A DNA stretch of 64,000 nt from Nocardioides sp. zg-DK7169 (lineage in GTDB: Bacteria > Actinomycetota > Actinomycetes > Propionibacteriales > Nocardioidaceae): contig NZ_JABJRA010000006.1 in NCBI RefSeq assembly GCF_013155365.1, positions 1-64,000 on the forward strand, in the 5' to 3' direction. Under the pieces are notes generated by a model that was given only the letters and a program-made list of their open reading frames with translations, was not told where the DNA came from and ran no database searches. Positions within the stretch are counted from its first letter, which is position 1, and the number at the start of each line of letters is the position of its first letter. Positions 42,315-49,455 of the stretch are shown here, piece after piece. The position numbers and the translations under genes are program-made.

Positions 42315-42410
42315 ACTCTGCCTGAACTGGTCCAGAAGGACCGCCCGAACCCTTAGGCTGGTGGCTTACGGGGACGGGGCTGTCCCACGCCTACACACTT
42401 CAGGGTGGAC

Positions 42411-42770
42411 ATGACGATGACGGGTGAGTCCGAGCAGCGACCGTGGGGCGCGTGGTACGTCCTCGACGAGGGCGACGGCTTCAAGGTGAAGCGGATCGAC
42501 GTCCAGCCGCACCAGCGGTTGTCCTACCAGACCCACGAGCATCGCGCCGAGCACTGGTTCATCGTCACCGGCAAGGCCACCTGCGTCATCGACGGCAAGA
42601 CGATCATCGCCGGCCCCGGCGAGACCGTGGACGTCGAGATCGGGCAGCCCCACCGGATCACCAACGAGGAGGACGAGCTCCTCCAGATCGTGGAGATCCA
42701 GATGGGGCGCTACACCGGCGAGGACGACATCGTCCGGCTCGAGGACGACTACGGGCGTTCGCCGGAATAG
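42411..42770 (+). CDS. Cupin, mannose-6-phosphate isomerase type II-like
   Basis: 119 residues matching the C-terminal isomerase half of ManC-type proteins. RPWGAWYVLDEGDGFKVKRI is the usual start, and LSYQTHEHRAEHWFIVTGKA holds the metal ligands (H-x-HRxE-x-W). It would interconvert fructose-6-P and mannose-6-P, feeding GDP-mannose to gmd/fcl. ATG 42411; GTG 42405 and ATG 42417 are alternatives. TAGGCT near 42355 is a possible -10 with a 50-nt leader. Confidence 0.8.
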   Translation: MTMTGESEQRPWGAWYVLDEGDGFKVKRIDVQPHQRLSYQTHEHRAEHWFIVTGKATCVIDGKTIIAGPGETVDVEIGQPHRITNEEDELLQIVEIQMGRYTGEDDIVRLEDDYGRSPE

Positions 42771-42784
42771 TCCGCGCGAGCCCT

Positions 42785-42828
42785 TATGACGAAGCCCCGT
42801 CCGGTGTTCCGGACGGGGCTTCGTCATA
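42785..42828. terminator. Perfect 20-bp terminator between cupin and sugar transferase genes
   Basis: Arms start TATGACGAAGCCCC and are exact complements for 20 bp, loop TGTT. It lies 15 nt past the cupin stop and 34 nt past the convergent transferase stop, so it serves both. Confidence 0.9.
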
Positions 42829-42861
42829 TGCTGGGCCTACGCGCAGGCCTCATGGCCGGCG

Positions 42862-44322
42862 TCAGTAGGCGCCACGGCTGCTGAAGACGGCGCTCACGGT
42901 GCGGGCCAGGATCGAGAGGTCCTGCAGCATCGACCAGTTGTCGACGTAGTAGAGGTCGAGGCGGATCGCCTCGCTCCAGGACAGGTCGGAGCGCCCACTG
43001 ACCTGCCATAGGCCGGTCAGTCCGGGACGGACATGCAGGCGTCGGGCGGCGTCGGGGGCGTAGCCGGCGACCTCGATCGGGAGGGGCGGGCGCGGCCCGA
43101 CCAGGCTCATGTCGCCGCGCAGGACGTTGACGAGTTGCGGGAGCTCATCGACCGAGAGGCGCCGCATCCATTTGCCCGGCTTGGTGATCCGCGGGTCGTC
43201 CTTCATCTTGAATAGGCCGCCGTCGTAGCCCTGCTCCTCGTGGAGTTGCTTCAGGATCTCCTCGGCGTTGGTGACCATGGTGCGGAACTTCAGGCAGCTG
43301 AACTCGTGGCCGTCTCGCCCGATGCGGGTCTGCCGGAAGAGGACCGGGCCCTTGTCGGCGAGCTTGACCTGGAGCGCGGCGAGCGCGAAGAGCGGACTGA
43401 GCGCCAGCAGCAGCAGCGCCGACCCGACCACGTCGAACGAACGCTTGCCCCAGCGCGAGGCGTCGCTCCAGGCCGGGGGGTCGATATGCATCAGCGGGAG
43501 ACCGCCGACCGGGCGCACGTTGACTCGCTCGCTGGAGATGTCGGTGACGTTCGGCGCCACGACGACCTGGACGTCGTGGTGCTCGAGGTCCCAGACCACC
43601 TGACGCATCTGGTTGGCCGAGCTGAGGGCACCGCCGGCGAAGAAGATGACGTCAGCTCCGGAGGCGACCACCACCGAGGTCGCGTCGTCGGAGTTGCCGA
43701 GCACCGGGACGCCGAGCTGGGTCTCCTCTGACAGGTCGTGCGCCGGGGTGAGGCACCCGACGACCTGGTAGCCGAGCCACGGCTCACGGCGCAGCACACC
43801 GGCCACCTCGTCGATGTGGGACGGCGACCCGGCGATCAGCACTCGGTGGCGCAGCACGCCGCGGCGGCGGGCGGTGTGCAGGGTCCGGCGCAGCGCGAAG
43901 CGCCCGCACAGGAGTGCTGGCGCGCCGAGGAGGAAGGCGAGCAGGAAGAAGCCGCGGCTCAACTCGAAGCTGGCGAGGTAGCAGCCGACGCCGAGCAGGC
44001 CTGCCGTCGCGAGCGTCGCGTTGAACACTCGCTTGAACTCGTCGGGCCCGGCGCCGAAGAGCGACTTCTCATAGGCCCCGGAGAGGGCGATGGTCAGCAG
44101 CCAGCCGACGACCATCAGGGGGCCGACGACGCCCAGGCTTCCGGACACGTCCGTGGGATTGTCGAAAAGGCCGAACCGCTCCCGACCGAAGGTCGCCAGC
44201 CCGGTCACGGCCGTCACCACTGCGAGGTCGATGACCAGCGCAGTGGCCGGCAGATACCGAAGCGCCCGGCTGGGCGACGCGGTCACCACCCGCTGCATTT
44301 GTTGGTCGGACAGAACCGTCAC
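42862..44322 (-). CDS. Polyprenyl-phosphate sugar-1-phosphate transferase (WbaP/WcaJ-type)
   Basis: 486 residues; starts the repeat unit by moving a hexose-1-phosphate from UDP-sugar to undecaprenyl phosphate. Four N-terminal membrane helices (about 23-135) precede a Rossmann-like CoA_binding_3 region, then the catalytic domain from about 290: KRSFDVVGSALLLLALSP, RIGRDGHEFSCLKFRTMV, SVDELPQLVNVLRGDMSLVG and GPRPPLP. All family motifs are intact. GTG 44322 start with an ~85-nt leader from a TTGACA/TGCGAT promoter. Initiating enzyme for the polymer built at 20.8-36.9 kb. Confidence 0.92.
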   Translation of the reverse strand: MTVLSDQQMQRVVTASPSRALRYLPATALVIDLAVVTAVTGLATFGRERFGLFDNPTDVSGSLGVVGPLMVVGWLLTIALSGAYEKSLFGAGPDEFKRVFNATLATAGLLGVGCYLASFELSRGFFLLAFLLGAPALLCGRFALRRTLHTARRRGVLRHRVLIAGSPSHIDEVAGVLRREPWLGYQVVGCLTPAHDLSEETQLGVPVLGNSDDATSVVVASGADVIFFAGGALSSANQMRQVVWDLEHHDVQVVVAPNVTDISSERVNVRPVGGLPLMHIDPPAWSDASRWGKRSFDVVGSALLLLALSPLFALAALQVKLADKGPVLFRQTRIGRDGHEFSCLKFRTMVTNAEEILKQLHEEQGYDGGLFKMKDDPRITKPGKWMRRLSVDELPQLVNVLRGDMSLVGPRPPLPIEVAGYAPDAARRLHVRPGLTGLWQVSGRSDLSWSEAIRLDLYYVDNWSMLQDLSILARTVSAVFSSRGAY

Positions 44323-44413
44323 CTAGTGCTCCCGCTGGCGTTCCTGAAACGCCGTATCCCCGTTTTCGCCCCGTCAGGCCGTCCGCCGACCATTGTGGCC
44401 GTTCTCGTGCGTC

Positions 44414-44442
44414 ATCGCACAAAATCTCGTGACCTGTGTCAA
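44414..44442 (-). promoter_or_regulatory. Consensus-like promoter of the sugar transferase gene
   Basis: TTGACA (44442-44437), 17 bp, TGCGAT (44419-44414) on the minus strand, the clearest -35/-10 pair in the window. It leaves a leader of about 85 nt. Confidence 0.55.
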
Positions 44443-44505
44443 TCGTTCACGTCACAGCAACATCGACTTCTTCGCGGCGGAGCGGCATCGCTTGGTGCGA
44501 ATCTC

Positions 44506-44679
44506 TCAGGTCGCGTGGAAGCGGCTGCGGCACTGGCACGCCCAGCCGTGGTCGGTCGGCGCTCCGCACGGCACCCGCGACGGGCGGGTGCCGGGCAGCA
44601 GGCCGCGCAGTCGCTCGCCCGCCGGCAGCGGGTGCTGTACGTCGTGTCCGCAGCGCGTGCAGCGGCTGTGTCCCCCCAT
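44506..44679 (-). CDS. Small Cys/His-rich protein, 57 residues
   Basis: Starts MGGHSRCTRCGHDVQHPLPA and ends APTDHGWACQCRSRFHAT: two CxxC/CxC pairs and His residues, likely one zinc site. A strong GGAGGAGGG ribosome site lies 6 nt before ATG 44679. No family recognised. Resembles the ORF at 17395 in having an early CxxCGH, although the rest differs. Between galE and the sugar transferase on the same strand. Confidence 0.5.
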   Translation of the reverse strand: MGGHSRCTRCGHDVQHPLPAGERLRGLLPGTRPSRVPCGAPTDHGWACQCRSRFHAT

Positions 44680-44762
44680 GGACCCTCCTCCGAGTCGGGC
44701 ACAGCATGCGCCCGTCGGAGGCCCGCCCGCCGGTTTTGTGCCGGATCGGGGCGCGGCCTACC

Positions 44763-45740
44763 TCACTTGGGGTAGGCGTCCCCTGCGGCCTGGCGGGCAG
44801 CCCAGGCGCTGGCCACCATCGCGCGCAGGTCGTGGCGCATCACCCAGTCGAGGTCGCGGGCCGCGAGCTCGCCGGTGGCGACGATCCGCGCCGGGTCGCC
44901 CGGACGGCGCGGCTGCACCCCGGGGGTGAAGTCGATGCCGGTGACCTCGCGGATCGCGTCCATGATCTCGCGCACCGACGCGCCGTGGCCGCTGCCCAGG
45001 TTGTAGACCCGCTCCACCAGCTCGCCGGCGGCGAGGCGGCGGGCGGCCGCGACGTGGGAGATCGCCAGGTCCTGCACGTGGACGTAGTCGCGCACGCAGG
45101 TGCCGTCGGGCGTGGGGTAGTCCTCGCCGAAGATCTTCGGGGTCTTGCCGTGGAAGAGCGCCTCGAAGACCAGCGGGAACAGGTTGTGCGGGCTGGTGTC
45201 GTAGAGGTCGGGGGAGCCCGAGCCGACCACGTTGAAGTAGCGCAGCGAGGTGTGGCGCAGCCCGTAGGCGCGCTCGGCGTCGCGCAGGATCCACTCGCCG
45301 ATCAGCTTGCTCTCGCCGTACGGCGACTCCGGGGCGGTCGGGGTCTGCTCGGTGACCAGGTCGACGTCGGGGGTGCCGAACGTCGCGGCGGAGGAGGAGA
45401 ACACCATCTGCTCGACGCCGGCGGCCTCCATCGCCTGGAGCAGGTGCACCGTGCCGGTGACGTTCTGCTCGTAGGTGTGCAGCGGACGGCTCACCGAGAC
45501 CCCGGCGTACTTGAAGCCGGCCAGGTGCACGACGCCCTCGACGTCGTGCTCGCGCAGGAACGCGGCGACCGCGTCGGTGTCGAGCAGCGAGGCGCGCAGG
45601 AACGGCACGTCGTCGGGGACGAACGACGCCACCCCCGAGGACAGGTCGTCGACCACCACCGGGGCGATACCGGCCTCGCGGAAGGCGCGCACGACGTGCG
45701 AGCCGATGTAGCCCGCACCTCCGGTGACCAGCCAGCTCAT
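44763..45740 (-). CDS. galE: UDP-glucose 4-epimerase
   Basis: Interconverts UDP-glucose and UDP-galactose. 325 residues: WLVTGGAGYIGSHVVRAF, VVDDLSSG, VVHLAGFKYAGVS, VFSSSAATFG and YGESKLIGE (YxxxK), then NVVGSG and GSGHGASVREI. All key residues present. ATG 45740 after GAGAGGACGAAGAG; TATCGT near 45770 is a plausible -10. Supplies galactose for the polymer. Confidence 0.94.
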   Translation of the reverse strand: MSWLVTGGAGYIGSHVVRAFREAGIAPVVVDDLSSGVASFVPDDVPFLRASLLDTDAVAAFLREHDVEGVVHLAGFKYAGVSVSRPLHTYEQNVTGTVHLLQAMEAAGVEQMVFSSSAATFGTPDVDLVTEQTPTAPESPYGESKLIGEWILRDAERAYGLRHTSLRYFNVVGSGSPDLYDTSPHNLFPLVFEALFHGKTPKIFGEDYPTPDGTCVRDYVHVQDLAISHVAAARRLAAGELVERVYNLGSGHGASVREIMDAIREVTGIDFTPGVQPRRPGDPARIVATGELAARDLDWVMRHDLRAMVASAWAARQAAGDAYPK

Positions 45741-45824
45741 CTCTTCGTCCTCTCGATCGCGGACCGGTCACGATAGCGGCCGGGCCCGCGACCGCCCCGT
45801 CCGCCACGTCGTCCGGCTCGTCGC

Positions 45825-45830
45825 TACCCT
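45825..45830 (+). promoter_or_regulatory. -10 element of gpgS (leaderless)
   Basis: TACCCT, six bases before GTG 45837, in the galE-gpgS divergent region. Confidence 0.55.
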
Positions 45831-45836
45831 CGCCGG

Positions 45837-46757
45837 GTGAGCTGGTCCGCGCGCAACACCCACCGCTGGGACGAGTGGGCGCTCGACGCACTCCTCGCCG
45901 CGAAGGGCGACCAGCGGGTCAGCCTTGTGGTGCCGGCGCGCAACGAGGAGAAGACCGTCGGCGACGTGGTCGGGCGGGTGCGCACCGCGCTGGTGGACAC
46001 CGTCGCGCTGGTCGACGAGATCGTGGTCATCGACTCCGACTCCACCGATCAGACCTTCGCGGTCGCCACCGACGCCGGCGCCGCGGTGCACCGGGCCGCG
46101 GAGATCCGCCCCGACCTCGGCACCCGCCCCGGCAAGGGCGAGGCGATGTGGAAGTCGCTGTTCGTCACCACCGGCGACGTGGTCGTCTTCATGGACGCCG
46201 ACCTGGTCGAGTGGGACACCCACTTCGTGCCCGGCCTGCTCGGCCCGCTGCTCACCCGTCCCGAGGTGCAGCTGGTCAAGGGGTTCTACGCCCGCCCCGG
46301 GCTCGACGAGGCGACCGGCGCGTCCACGCCGTACGCCGGCGGCCGGGTGACCGAGCTGGTCGCGCGCCCGCTGATCGCGCTGCTCTTCCCGCCGCTGGCC
46401 GGGCTGGTGCAGCCGCTGGCGGGGGAGTGGGCGGTGCGCCGCGCGCACTTCGCCTCGCTCTCGGTGCCCAGCGGCTACGCCGTCGAGCTCGCCGCGCTGA
46501 TCGACACCTGGCGCACGCACGGTCTGAACGCGATCGCCCAGGTCGACCTCGGGAGTCGCTCGCACTCCCACCAGGGGCTGCACGACCTCGGCGCGATGGC
46601 CACCCAGATCCTCACCGCCGGCTGGGCCCGCTCCTCGCACAGCCACCACGCCGACGCGATCCCGCTCACCCAGTTCCTGCCCGGGGCGGTGCCCACGGTC
46701 CGCGAGGTGCCCGTGACCGAGCGCCCGCCCGCCGCCCCGCTGCTGGAGGCCCCGTGA
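45837..46757 (+). CDS. gpgS: Glucosyl-3-phosphoglycerate synthase
   Basis: A 306-residue GT-A (GT81) enzyme that links glucose to 3-phosphoglycerate, the first step of glucosylglycerate or methylglucose lipopolysaccharide synthesis. Motifs: VSLVVPARNEEKTVGDVV, IVVIDSDSTDQT, RPGKGEAMWKSLFVTTGD, FMDADLVEW (metal site) and QPLAGEWAVRR. Overlaps folP2 by 4 nt, as gpgS-folP2 (Rv1208-Rv1207) pair in mycobacteria. Confidence 0.92.
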   Translation: MSWSARNTHRWDEWALDALLAAKGDQRVSLVVPARNEEKTVGDVVGRVRTALVDTVALVDEIVVIDSDSTDQTFAVATDAGAAVHRAAEIRPDLGTRPGKGEAMWKSLFVTTGDVVVFMDADLVEWDTHFVPGLLGPLLTRPEVQLVKGFYARPGLDEATGASTPYAGGRVTELVARPLIALLFPPLAGLVQPLAGEWAVRRAHFASLSVPSGYAVELAALIDTWRTHGLNAIAQVDLGSRSHSHQGLHDLGAMATQILTAGWARSSHSHHADAIPLTQFLPGAVPTVREVPVTERPPAAPLLEAP

Positions 46758-47617
46758 CCCTGCGCCTGCGACGCCACGCGTTCGCCGACGACACGACGCT
46801 GATGATGGCGATCGTCAACCGCACCCCCGACTCCTTCTACGACCGCGGCGCCACCTGGGCCGAGGACAAGGCCTTCGAGCGGGTCGCCAGCGTCGTCGCG
46901 CAGGGCGCCGAGATCGTCGACATCGGCGGCATCAAGGCCGCGCCCGGCGCCGAGATCGACGCCACGGAGGAGAAGGCGCGCGTCGTCGACTTCGTGGCCC
47001 GGGTCCGCGAGGCCTACCCCGCGCTGGTCATCTCGGTGGACACCTGGCGCGCCGAGGTCGGCGACGCGGTCTGCGCCGCGGGCGCCGACGTGCTCAACGA
47101 CGCCTGGGGCGGCGCCGACCCCGAGCTGGTGGACGTCGCCGCCCAGCACGACGCCGCGATCGTGTGCACCCACACCGGCGGCGCCCGCCCGCGCACCCGC
47201 CCGTTCCGTGTCGAGTACGACGACGTGGTCCGCGCGGCCATCGACGACACGCTCGCCTACGCCGAGCGCGCGCTGGCCGCTGGCGTGGCGCGCGAGTCGG
47301 TCGTGATCGACCCGGCCCACGACTTCGGCAAGAACACCCGCCACTCCCTCGAGCTCACCCGCCGCCTGGGCGAGATGGTGGCGACCGGCTGGCCGGTGCT
47401 GGTCTCGCTGTCCAACAAGGACTTCGTGGGCGAGACCCTCGACCTCCCGGTCGGCGAGCGCCTGGTCGGCACCCTCGCCGCCACCTCGGTCTGCGCGCTG
47501 GCCGGGGCCCGGATCTACCGCGTCCACGAGGTCGTCGAGACCCGCCAGACGGTCGACATGGTCTGGACCATCGCCGGGCGCCGGCCGCCGGCCCGGGCGA
47601 TCCGGGGGCTGGCATGA
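46754..47617 (+). CDS. folP2: FolP2-type dihydropteroate synthase homologue
   Basis: 287 residues, TIM barrel. LMMAIVNRTPDSFYDRG matches the first DHPS block, but the pterin loop reads DIGGIKAAPGAEI instead of the usual DIGGESTRPGA. SVDTWRAEVGDAVCAAGADVLND and DPAHDFGKNTRHSLELTRRL are conserved. Mycobacterial FolP2 with the same neighbour appears not to work as DHPS, so the enzymatic role here is doubtful. GTG 46754 overlaps gpgS; the stop overlaps the next ATG (ATGA). Confidence 0.88.
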   Translation: MTLRLRRHAFADDTTLMMAIVNRTPDSFYDRGATWAEDKAFERVASVVAQGAEIVDIGGIKAAPGAEIDATEEKARVVDFVARVREAYPALVISVDTWRAEVGDAVCAAGADVLNDAWGGADPELVDVAAQHDAAIVCTHTGGARPRTRPFRVEYDDVVRAAIDDTLAYAERALAAGVARESVVIDPAHDFGKNTRHSLELTRRLGEMVATGWPVLVSLSNKDFVGETLDLPVGERLVGTLAATSVCALAGARIYRVHEVVETRQTVDMVWTIAGRRPPARAIRGLA

Positions 47618-48114
47618 GCACCCGCATCGTGCTGGTGCCCGGCACCCTCGCGCTGCTGCCCGAGCACGCCTCGCTGAACGACCCGGTCGCGGAACTGCGC
47701 GCCGCCTGCCTGGCCGCCGTCGCCTGGCTGGGGGCACCCGACCAGGTGCTGGCCGACCCGCAGGGACGCCGGGTCGCCGACGCCCTGGTCGCCGAGGCCG
47801 GGGTCACCGGCCGCGCGCCGGGCGTGGAGCGGGCGGTGCTGGTGGTCGGCAACGGGAGCGCCACCCGCAGCGAGAAGGCCCCCGGCCACCTCGACGAGCG
47901 CGCGGAGGCCTTCGACGAGGCGCTCGGCGCCGCGCTGCGCCGCTGCGACCTGCGCGGACTGGACCTCTCCCTGGCAGATGAGCTGTGGGCCCGCCTCGGC
48001 GGGATCCCGGCGCTCGGGGACCTGCTCGGCCCGGACGCCGAGGTGAGCGTGGACCACGACGCCGCGCCGTACGGCGTGCAGTGGTGGGTGATGAGGTGGA
48101 CGTGCGGGTCCTGA
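47614..48114 (+). CDS. Class III extradiol dioxygenase-like protein
   Basis: 166 residues, a shortened actinobacterial member of the LigB-like superfamily. VLVVGNGSATRSEKAPGHLDERAEAF and the C-terminal AAPYGVQWWVMRW are family-typical. No complete iron-ligand set can be assigned by eye, so catalysis is uncertain. Co-translated with folP2 (4-nt overlap) and overlapping the next gene by about 13 nt. Confidence 0.6.
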   Translation: MSTRIVLVPGTLALLPEHASLNDPVAELRAACLAAVAWLGAPDQVLADPQGRRVADALVAEAGVTGRAPGVERAVLVVGNGSATRSEKAPGHLDERAEAFDEALGAALRRCDLRGLDLSLADELWARLGGIPALGDLLGPDAEVSVDHDAAPYGVQWWVMRWTCGS

Positions 48115-48794
48115 TCGGCGACCCGGACGCGACGCTGGAGGAGCTCTACGCCCCGCCGCGGCTGCCGTGGCTGCGGGCCAACATGGTGAGCACCCTCGAC
48201 GGCGCCGCCACGGGCGCCGACGGGCGCAGCGGCAGCATCAACAACGCCGCCGACAAGCAGGTCTTCGACCTGCTGCGGCGCACCTGCGACGCGGTGCTGG
48301 TCGGCGCGGGCACCGCCCGGGCCGAGGGCTACGGCCCCGCCGCGCGCCCGATCGTGGTGGTCAGCCGGCAAGGCGGCGTGCCGCCCACGCTCCGCGCCGC
48401 CCAGCGCGGCCGGGTGCTGCTGGCCACCTGCGCGGCTGCGCCCGACCTCGACGAGGCGGTCGGCATGCTCGGTGTGGAGCAGGTGCTCGTCTGCGGGGAC
48501 ACTGAGGTGGACCTCGCCGGGCTGGTCGGGGCACTGCACGCCCGCGGGCTGCGGCACCTGCTCTGCGAGGGCGGTCCGCGGCTGCTGGCCGACCTGTTGG
48601 CCGCCGGGCTGGTCGATGAGCTCGCCGCGACCTACGTGCCGGCGCTGGTGGGGGGAGTGGGCCCGCGGATCACCGCGGGCGCGCCGCTCGACGTGAGGGC
48701 GTCACCGCACCTCCTGCTCGAGGAGAGCGGCACCATGCTCGGCCGGTGGTGGCTGAACCGACCCGATGTCCGAGGTCCCGGCGCGCGAGGTTAA
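48102..48794 (+). CDS. RibD C-terminal-type reductase
   Basis: 230 residues of the DHFR-like reductase fold of RibD. Marks: LPWLRANMVSTLDGAATGAD, INNAADKQVFDLLRRTCDAVLVGAGTARAEGYG (NADPH site) and LCEGGPRLLADLLAAGLVDE. It lacks the deaminase half, so it is a stand-alone pyrimidine-type reductase, possibly for flavin or deazaflavin pathways. GTG 48102 chosen; GTG 48096 also fits. Confidence 0.82.
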   Translation: MRVLIGDPDATLEELYAPPRLPWLRANMVSTLDGAATGADGRSGSINNAADKQVFDLLRRTCDAVLVGAGTARAEGYGPAARPIVVVSRQGGVPPTLRAAQRGRVLLATCAAAPDLDEAVGMLGVEQVLVCGDTEVDLAGLVGALHARGLRHLLCEGGPRLLADLLAAGLVDELAATYVPALVGGVGPRITAGAPLDVRASPHLLLEESGTMLGRWWLNRPDVRGPGARG

Positions 48795-48857
48795 TCGCCG
48801 GTTACCTCGACCCGAGCCGCCATTAAATGCTCGTGTGATCCCCGTCAAATCGTGGGA

Positions 48858-48876
48858 TGGATGTGCATCACATCCA
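48858..48876. promoter_or_regulatory. Palindrome TGGATGTG-CAT-CACATCCA
   Basis: Perfect 8-bp arms with a 3-bp centre, 78 nt before the secreted protein start. Looks like an operator; the regulator is unknown. Confidence 0.5.
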
Positions 48877-48887
48877 AAAGGTGTGCT

Positions 48888-48908
48888 TAGGTCTGTGGTA
48901 CGGACCTA
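48888..48908. promoter_or_regulatory. Inverted repeat TAGGTC-N9-GACCTA
   Basis: Perfect 6-bp arms 12 bp downstream of the previous palindrome. It overlaps the probable core promoter, so repressor binding would block initiation. Confidence 0.4.
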
Positions 48909-48953
48909 TACGGCACACGCCCTCCAGTGCCAAGAAAACCGGGGAGAAGACTT

Positions 48954-49355
48954 ATGAAGAAGCTCATCGCAGGCCTGTTTGCGGCCATCCTGACCACCGC
49001 CGGCCTGGTTGCGGTTTCCTCCGCTCCGGCCCAGGCCGCCTGCAAGCAGGGTTACACCTGCGTCAACACCCGGGTGAACATCGCGGGTGCCAACGTCGTC
49101 AAGCGCGGCAAGCCCGTCAAGGTGAAGTTCCGCGTCGGCACCAACGGCAACATCGCGCCCAAGGGAACCGTCACTGTCGTCCTGAAGAAGGCGCCCAACG
49201 GTCGCACCATCACCAGGACCGTCTCGGCTCGCAAGGCCGCGACCGCCATCAACTTCGGCAAGCTCGGCAAGGGCAAGTGGAACCTCACCATTCGCTACAA
49301 CGGCGACGACGGCTTCAAGAACGCCAACAACAAGAAGACGATCCGCGTCCGCTGA
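48954..49355 (+). CDS. Secreted Ig-like protein, 133 residues
   Basis: Signal peptide MKKLIAGLFAAILTTAGLVA, cut at AQA-ACKQ. The mature protein is one beta-sandwich (VNIAGANVVKRGKPVKVKFR, GTVTVVLKKAPNGRT, WNLTIRYNGDDGFKNANNKK) like the Ig repeats of the 11.7-kb hydrolase. Two Cys (KQGYTC) near the N-terminus may form a disulfide. Start ATG 48954 after GGGGAG. Two inverted repeats upstream suggest tight regulation. Role in wall or matrix is inferred. Confidence 0.75.
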   Translation: MKKLIAGLFAAILTTAGLVAVSSAPAQAACKQGYTCVNTRVNIAGANVVKRGKPVKVKFRVGTNGNIAPKGTVTVVLKKAPNGRTITRTVSARKAATAINFGKLGKGKWNLTIRYNGDDGFKNANNKKTIRVR

Positions 49356-49368
49356 TCTCCAGCTCTTG

Positions 49369-49403
49369 AACGGTGCCCCGCGGCGTGGCCGCGGGGCACC
49401 GTT
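49369..49403 (+). terminator. Strong terminator of the secreted Ig-like gene
   Basis: Perfect 16-bp stem (AACGGTGCCCCGCGGC and complement), loop GTG, 13 nt after the stop. Confidence 0.9.
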
Positions 49404-49442
49404 GCATTTCGGGACAGAAGTCGCTCGTGGCACAGGAATGCA

Positions 49443-49448
49443 TAGGGT
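49443..49448 (+). promoter_or_regulatory. -10 element of the DUF4012 gene (leaderless)
   Basis: TAGGGT, seven bases before ATG 49456. Confidence 0.55.
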
Positions 49449-49455
49449 GATCGCC

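Noticed and set aside
44439..44702. 87- and 86-codon frames overlapping the 57-residue Cys/His ORF
   Set aside because: No ribosome site and odd composition; the third frame has GGAGGAGGG and paired Cys.
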